Below, one piece after another: positions 56,655-64,000 of a stretch of DNA of 64,000 nt. Source of the DNA: Metabacillus litoralis (GTDB lineage Bacteria; Bacillota; Bacilli; Bacillales; Bacillaceae); contig NZ_JAIVKL010000003.1 of assembly GCF_020524045.1 (NCBI RefSeq), positions 62,001-126,000 on the forward strand, in the 5' to 3' direction. The translations under genes and the position numbers were made by a program. Under the pieces are notes generated by a model that was not told the DNA's origin, ran no database searches, and saw nothing but the letters and a program-made list of their open reading frames with translations. Numbering within the stretch: the stretch's first letter is position 1; every line of letters begins with the position of its first letter.

Positions 56655-57560
56655 ATGGGTGATCAGTGGATTTTTTTAAACGATGATTTTGTAAAGAAAG
56701 AAGATGCAAAAATATCAGTTTATGATCACGGTTTTTTATATGGTGATGGTGTATTTGAAGGAATTAGAGTTTACAGCGGAAATATTTTTCGAATGAAGGA
56801 ACATATGGATCGATTATATCAATCAGCTAAATCGATTATGTTAACCATTCCATATACACAAGATGAACTAACAGAATTAGTCGTTAAAACTGTTGAAAAA
56901 AATGGTTTAAGCGATGCGTATATTCGATTAGTGGTCTCTCGTGGAACTGGAGATTTAGGTTTAGATCCTTATAACTGTAAACGAGCAAATACGGTAATTA
57001 TCGTTGAGCCACTTTCAATTTTTCCTAAACATCTATATGAAACTGGGATTGACATTGTGACAGTTGCGACAAGGAGAAACAGACCAGATGTTTTAAGTCC
57101 AAAGGTCAAGTCTCTAAACTATCTAAACAACGTATTGGTGAAAATTGAAGCACATTTAGCAAATGTTAGTGAAGCATTGATGCTAAATGATCAAGGTTAT
57201 GTTGCAGAGGGATCTGCTGATAACGTCTTTATTTTTAAAAACGGGAGGTTATTAACACCCCCTGGATATATAGGTGCTCTTGAAGGAATTACACGTAATG
57301 CCATTATAGATATTGCAAAAGAGATGGATTACGAAGTAAGTGAAGAGCCATTTACTCGACATGATGTTTATACAGCTGAGGAAGTTTTCTTAACAGGAAC
57401 AGCAGCAGAGGTTATTGCGGTTGTGAAGGTTGATGGTCGCATAATTGGTGAAGGAAAACCAGGCGATCAAACAAAGATGCTTTTGGAAGCTTTTCGTAAA
57501 AAAGTTGTTGAAGAAGGCGTGAAAGTGGAAAATATTCCACAAAATCTTCATGTCAGCTAA
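56655..57560 (+). CDS. ilvE: Branched-chain-amino-acid aminotransferase
   Basis: 301 residues, PLP fold type IV. It catalyses the last step of Leu, Ile and Val synthesis. DHGFLYGDGVFEGIRVY starts the conserved part, VKSLNYLNNVLVKIEA holds the PLP lysine, and EGSADNVFIF, TRNAIIDIA and EEVFLTGTAAEV follow. GAAAGGCG precedes the ATG. It leads the ilv-leu gene cluster; the T-box leader lies between it and ilvB. Confidence 0.95.
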   Translation: MGDQWIFLNDDFVKKEDAKISVYDHGFLYGDGVFEGIRVYSGNIFRMKEHMDRLYQSAKSIMLTIPYTQDELTELVVKTVEKNGLSDAYIRLVVSRGTGDLGLDPYNCKRANTVIIVEPLSIFPKHLYETGIDIVTVATRRNRPDVLSPKVKSLNYLNNVLVKIEAHLANVSEALMLNDQGYVAEGSADNVFIFKNGRLLTPPGYIGALEGITRNAIIDIAKEMDYEVSEEPFTRHDVYTAEEVFLTGTAAEVIAVVKVDGRIIGEGKPGDQTKMLLEAFRKKVVEEGVKVENIPQNLHVS

Positions 57561-57589
57561 CAACAAACATATAGGAAAACGATGAAGAG

Positions 57590-57875
57590 GATAAGTAGTC
57601 TTTGGTAAAGTATCTACAGAGAGCCGGTAAAGGTGGAAGCCGGTGATACTCCCATTGGTGAACTCGCCTCTGAGTGTTAACCCGAATCATTAGTAGGGTT
57701 GACCGAGTCCCATTCTTCGGTACTCGTTACAAAAGGGAACAGTTTTATCTGTTCGTAAGGTGGTCATGACTTGGCCATGAAGAAGGGTGGTACCGCGAAA
57801 AAGTTTATTAACCTTTTTGCCCCTTTGGCACACAATTATTTGTGGAGTCTTATGAGGGGTGGGAAGGTTTTTTAT
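57590..57875 (+). promoter_or_regulatory. T-box riboswitch of ilvB, Leu specifier
   Basis: The specifier CTC is in GAACTCGCC (57663-57665). The T-box AGGGTGGTACCGCG is at 57784-57797. The terminator (AACCTT ... CCCT / AGGGG ... AAGGTT, T-run) is at 57809-57875. The codon fits tRNA-Leu(GAG), the same logic as the B. subtilis ilv-leu operon. No clear separate promoter was seen, so it may sit in an ilvE transcript. Confidence 0.92.
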
Positions 57876-57940
57876 ATGCAGTTAATATTTGGAATAACAA
57901 AAAACAAAGGCTATAAGAGCCTGCTAAGGGAGGAAAGAAA

Positions 57941-59659
57941 ATGGGTACAAATGTACAGTTGAATAACTCAGCTGCCAAATGTACAAAAATGTCGGGGTCT
58001 TTGATGTTAATTGAAGCACTTAAGCAGGAAAAGGTAGAGGTAATTTTCGGATATCCTGGTGGTGCTGTTTTACCTATCTATAATAGTCTTTATGATTCAG
58101 GAGTATTTCACGTTTTATCCCGACATGAGCAAGGAAGTATACATGCTGCGGAAGGTTATGCACGCGTTTCTGGTAAGCCTGGTGTTGTTATCGCAACAAG
58201 TGGACCAGGTGCAACAAACCTAGTGACTGGCTTAACAGATGCAATGATTGATTCACTACCTTTAGTTGTTTTTACAGGTCAAGTTGCAACATCTGTCATT
58301 GGATCAGATGCTTTCCAAGAAGCTGACATACTTGGTATTACAACTCCTATTACAAAACATAACTATCAAGTTCGTGAAGTAAGTGAATTACCTAGAATTA
58401 TAAAAGAAGCATTTCATATTGCTACTACAGGCAGACCAGGTCCTGTACTAATAGATATTCCTAAAGACATTGCTGTTTTTGAAGGTGAATTTAGCTATGA
58501 TATGCCTGTTAATCTACCAGGATATCAACCGAATAGTGAACCTAACTATTTGCAAATTCGAAAATTAGTAGAAGCGATAAGTAGAGCAAAAAAACCAGTC
58601 ATATTAGCTGGTGCTGGTGTTTTACATGCGAATGCATCTGAAGAGCTTAGAAAATTTGCTGAACAACAGCAGATTCCTGTTGCTAACACCCTTTTAGGAT
58701 TAGGCGGCTTTCCATCTGACCACCCATTATTCTTAGGAATGGCTGGAATGCATGGAACGTATTCATCCAACATGGCACTTTATGACTGTGACTTATTAAT
58801 CAGTGTAGGCGCAAGGTTTGATGATCGTGTAACAGGAAATTTAGAGCATTTTGCCCAAAAAGCAACTATAGCTCATATTGACATTGATCCTGCTGAAATC
58901 GGAAAAAATGTACCAACTGCTATCCCGATTGTAGGCGATGCTAAACTTGCTTTAGAACAATTAATAAAGCAAGACGGAAAACAAGGTGATAATAAAGAAT
59001 GGAATGAACTTGTTTCTTCTAATAAAAAAGAATTTCCATTGGTTTATAAAGAAAGTGATACAGAGTTAAAGCCACAATATATTTTAGAGCTGATTCACAA
59101 ATGGACAAATGGCGAAGCGATCGTTACTACTGATGTAGGTCAGCATCAAATGTGGGCAGCACAATATTATAACTTTAAGAACCCTAACAAATGGGTAACA
59201 TCAGGTGGATTAGGAACGATGGGATTCGGCTTACCTTCTGCAATTGGTGCACAACTAGCTGATAGAGAAACACCGGTAATTGCCATTTTAGGTGATGGTG
59301 GATTCCAAATGACTCTGCAAGAATTATCTGTCATCCATGAGTTAAACTTACCAATTAAGATTGTTATTTTAAATAACGAAGCATTGGGAATGGTTAGACA
59401 ATGGCAAGAATTATTTTACGATGAGCGTTACTCACATTCCAAATTTGTTACACAACCAAATTTCGTAAAAATATCAGAAGCTTATGGAATAACTGGTGTT
59501 CGCATTGAAAATAGTGAAGGTTGGGAAGACAAATTAAAGCAAGCCATCACTTCTAATGAACCAGTATTGCTAGACATTCATGTGAGCAAAGATGAAAACG
59601 TCTATCCTATGGTTGCTTCTGGCAAAGGGTTACATGAAATGGTAGGTGTGAAGTTATGA
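57941..59659 (+). CDS. ilvB: Acetolactate synthase large subunit
   Basis: 572 residues, TPP-dependent. It condenses pyruvate (or 2-ketobutyrate) for Val/Leu/Ile. [15 protein letters not shown] and the catalytic Glu in [14 protein letters not shown] lie N-terminally. The central domain is FAD-binding. The C-terminal TPP motif is [39 protein letters not shown] precedes the ATG. It overlaps ilvN by 4 bases (ATGA). Confidence 0.97.
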   Translation: MGTNVQLNNSAAKCTKMSGSLMLIEALKQEKVEVIFGYPGGAVLPIYNSLYDSGVFHVLSRHEQGSIHAAEGYARVSGKPGVVIATSGPGATNLVTGLTDAMIDSLPLVVFTGQVATSVIGSDAFQEADILGITTPITKHNYQVREVSELPRIIKEAFHIATTGRPGPVLIDIPKDIAVFEGEFSYDMPVNLPGYQPNSEPNYLQIRKLVEAISRAKKPVILAGAGVLHANASEELRKFAEQQQIPVANTLLGLGGFPSDHPLFLGMAGMHGTYSSNMALYDCDLLISVGARFDDRVTGNLEHFAQKATIAHIDIDPAEIGKNVPTAIPIVGDAKLALEQLIKQDGKQGDNKEWNELVSSNKKEFPLVYKESDTELKPQYILELIHKWTNGEAIVTTDVGQHQMWAAQYYNFKNPNKWVTSGGLGTMGFGLPSAIGAQLADRETPVIAILGDGGFQMTLQELSVIHELNLPIKIVILNNEALGMVRQWQELFYDERYSHSKFVTQPNFVKISEAYGITGVRIENSEGWEDKLKQAITSNEPVLLDIHVSKDENVYPMVASGKGLHEMVGVKL

Positions 59660-60171
59660 AAAGAATTCTCTCATTAACAGTTTTAAATCAAACTGGTGTT
59701 TTAAATAGAATTACAGGGTTATTTACGAAAAGACATTACAATATTGAAAGTATCACAGTTGGTCATGCCGAAACAGAAGGTGTGTCAAGAATGACAGTTG
59801 TTGTAAATGCCCAAGAGGAAAAAGAAGTTGAACAAATTACGAAACAACTTAATAAACAAATAGATGTTTTAAAAGTAACTGATATTACTGCACAATCAAT
59901 TGTTTCTAGAGAACTTGCTTTAATAAAAGTAATGTCAACAGCTGCTACAAGAATGGAGCTTCAAGGTCTCATACAACCATTTAGAGCTTCAGTCATTGAT
60001 GTAAGTCGAGAAAGTGTAGTTGTTCAAGTCACAGGAGAACCTGAAAAAATTGAAGTTCTTATTGATTTATTAAAACCTTATGGCATTAAAGAAATTGCTA
60101 GAACAGGTACAACTGCATTTACTAGAGGAACTCAAAGACCAATAAAAGAAGTACCCATTTCAATTGTATAA
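59656..60171 (+). CDS. ilvN: Acetolactate synthase small subunit
   Basis: 171 residues. N-terminal ACT domain ([33 protein letters not shown]) binds valine as feedback signal; the C-terminal domain ([10 protein letters not shown] ... [18 protein letters not shown]) activates IlvB. The start is inside the ilvB end. Confidence 0.96.
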   Translation: MKRILSLTVLNQTGVLNRITGLFTKRHYNIESITVGHAETEGVSRMTVVVNAQEEKEVEQITKQLNKQIDVLKVTDITAQSIVSRELALIKVMSTAATRMELQGLIQPFRASVIDVSRESVVVQVTGEPEKIEVLIDLLKPYGIKEIARTGTTAFTRGTQRPIKEVPISIV

Positions 60172-60181
60172 ATAAGTGAGT

Positions 60182-60212
60182 AATCTTGCCTGAAAAACCA
60201 GGTTTAAAGATT
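60182..60212 (+). other. Hairpin between ilvN and ilvC
   Basis: AATCTT-CCTG pairs with CAGG-AAGATT (10 bp), with no T-run. It may be an mRNA processing or stability element. Confidence 0.45.
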
Positions 60213-60245
60213 CATATATAGCAAAAGATCTACTATTAAACTTAA

Positions 60246-62841
<2,596 letters not shown>

Positions 62842-62863
62842 ATTGCTCGGAGGGGGTTAGAAC

Positions 62864-63976
62864 ATGAAGAAAAGAATTGCATTATTACCGGGTGATGGAA
62901 TAGGCAAAGAGGTAGTGGACGTAACCGTTGAAGTATTAAAAACAGTAGCAGAACATTTCCACCATCAATTTCAGTTTGATTATGGACTTATCGGTGGAGA
63001 TGCTATTGATCAAAAGGGAAATCCATTGCCAGAAGAAACAATCGCTATTTGCAAGCAGGCAGACGCAATTATTCTAGGTGCTGTTGGTGGACCAAAATGG
63101 GATCAAAATCCAATGGAGCTCCGTCCAGAACGTGGACTATTAGCACTTAGAAAAGAGCTTGATTTATTCGCGAATCTTCGCCCGATTACAACGTTCGATA
63201 GCTTACTAGATTCTTCCCCTTTAAAGAAGGAGTATGTTAATGGAGTAGATTTTGTTATCGTACGAGAACTTACAGGTGGGCTGTATTTTGGAAAGCCAAG
63301 TGAGCGCATAACACATGAAGGTCAAGAAGCTGTTGTTGATACACTTCTTTATAAACGCTCTGAAATAGAGAGAATTATTGAATCAGCATTTGAAATTGCT
63401 TCAAAACGACGACGAAAACATATTACATCTGTTGATAAAGCAAATGTATTAGAATCTAGTCGTGTTTGGAGAGAAGTAGCTGAGGAGGTAGCAAAACGCT
63501 ACCCTGAAGTTACACTTGAACATATGTTAGTTGATAATGCAGCAATGCAATTAATACGTTCACCAAAACAGTTTGATGTTATTGTGACTGAAAATATGTT
63601 CGGAGATATTTTAAGTGATGAGGCGTCAATGATTACTGGTTCACTTGGTATGTTAGCATCTGCAAGTCTTTCTTCCACCGGATTACATTTATACGAACCA
63701 ATACATGGTTCAGCTCCTGATATTGCTGGGAAAAACATAGCAAATCCTGTAGCGACTATTCTGTCTGCAGCAATGATGCTTCGCCAATCATTTGGGTTAG
63801 AGGAAGAAGCAAAAGCCATTGAAAAAGCTGTTGATAATGTATTGAATTCTGGTACTCGTACAGCAGATCTTGCTCAAGGAAATAAAGCTGCCTCAACAAA
63901 ACAAATGGCTGAAGAAATTAAAAATGCACTTGCAGATGACCATGCTATATTAAACATTATGGAAGCTTATTCGTAA
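62864..63976 (+). CDS. leuB: 3-isopropylmalate dehydrogenase
   Basis: 370 residues. It oxidises and decarboxylates 3-isopropylmalate with [58 protein letters not shown] (substrate loop) and [21 protein letters not shown] are all in place. AGGGGGTTAG precedes the ATG. leuC should follow; AGAGGTTAATAGTG and an ATG near 63996 may be its ribosome site and start, but only a few bases are in view. Confidence 0.97.
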   Translation: MKKRIALLPGDGIGKEVVDVTVEVLKTVAEHFHHQFQFDYGLIGGDAIDQKGNPLPEETIAICKQADAIILGAVGGPKWDQNPMELRPERGLLALRKELDLFANLRPITTFDSLLDSSPLKKEYVNGVDFVIVRELTGGLYFGKPSERITHEGQEAVVDTLLYKRSEIERIIESAFEIASKRRRKHITSVDKANVLESSRVWREVAEEVAKRYPEVTLEHMLVDNAAMQLIRSPKQFDVIVTENMFGDILSDEASMITGSLGMLASASLSSTGLHLYEPIHGSAPDIAGKNIANPVATILSAAMMLRQSFGLEEEAKAIEKAVDNVLNSGTRTADLAQGNKAASTKQMAEEIKNALADDHAILNIMEAYS

Positions 63977-63991
63977 ACGAAGAGGTTAATA

Positions 63992-64000
63992 GTGGATGAT
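63992..64000 (+). CDS. leuC: Possible start of leuC (only first bases in window)
   Basis: After leuB, AGAGGTT is followed by GTG (63992) and ATG (63996). Order ilvC-leuA-leuB-leuC-leuD in Bacillus suggests leuC. The true start cannot be decided from what is visible. Confidence 0.3.

Noticed and set aside
57910-57922. GGCTATAAGAGCC as a collapsed F2 element
   Set aside because: It looks like joined F2 ends, but 13 bases can form a small hairpin by chance.
57771-57962. 63-codon plus ORF before ilvB
   Set aside because: It reads the T-box and terminator of the ilvB leader and overlaps the real start.

Overview
The window is a low-GC Firmicute chromosome segment, almost certainly from a Bacillaceae member that is not B. 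subtilis. The evidence is gene order (polA-mutM-ytaF-coaE-gapB-speD-nrdR-dnaB-dnaI-ytxC-thrS-infC-rpmI-rplT ... pheST-rnhC-zapA-polX-mutS2-lcfA-fadR-fadB-etfBA-trxA-uvrC-lysC-sdhCAB-gerE-racE-gerM-rph ... ilv-leu). That order is the B. subtilis backbone on one strand. Sporulation genes (ytaF, ytxC, sspI, gerE, gerM) show an endospore former. Most content is housekeeping, and I see no CRISPR array, prophage or complete transposase gene.

Layout. 1-7.2 kb: an hflC fragment, polA, mutM, ytaF and coaE. 7.2-14.2 kb: gapB with a CcpN-type operator, speD with a long structured leader, nrdR, the primosome pair dnaB/dnaI, and ytxC. 14.2-18.6 kb: thrS behind a T-box leader, then infC-rpmI-rplT behind an L20-type leader. 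18.7-23.8 kb: small membrane genes, ysdB with a SigW-type promoter, a dUTPase locus with remnants of a second, unrelated dUTPase, ysdC, sspI and an rRNA methyltransferase gene. 23.8-35.1 kb: pheST behind a Phe T-box, rnhC, zapA, yshB, polX, mutS2, yshE and a 26-codon membrane ORF. 35.4-41.5 kb: fatty-acid degradation genes (lcfA, fadR with its operator, fadB, etfBA) and trxA. 41.9-50.1 kb: uvrC, lysC behind a lysine riboswitch with an internal beta-subunit start, yslB and sdhCAB. 50.4-55.6 kb: gerE, ysmB, racE, gerM, rph, ysnA and ysnB. 55.8-64 kb: tRNA-Arg(TCT), then ilvE, a Leu T-box and ilvB-ilvN-ilvC-leuA-leuB.

The most interesting non-genic content is repeats. Two families of small non-autonomous elements (F1, about 150-160 bp, and F2, 183 bp with a GC-rich foldable core) share GGCT...AGAGCC ends. 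The best copies of each are flanked by 8-bp direct repeats, so both look like MITEs of an ISL3-type transposase. F2 copies show compensatory changes in their helices. One F2 copy splits the fadR-fadB interval. Two separate intergenic arrays of an exact 20-bp period share the core AATCGNNGATAAAT.

Regulation readable from sequence includes three T-boxes (thrS, pheS, ilvB), a lysine riboswitch, an L20 leader, a FadR box, a CcpN-like box, and SigA, SigW, SigK and SigE-type promoters. All family assignments rest on reading the sequence and remembered family features; no search was run.
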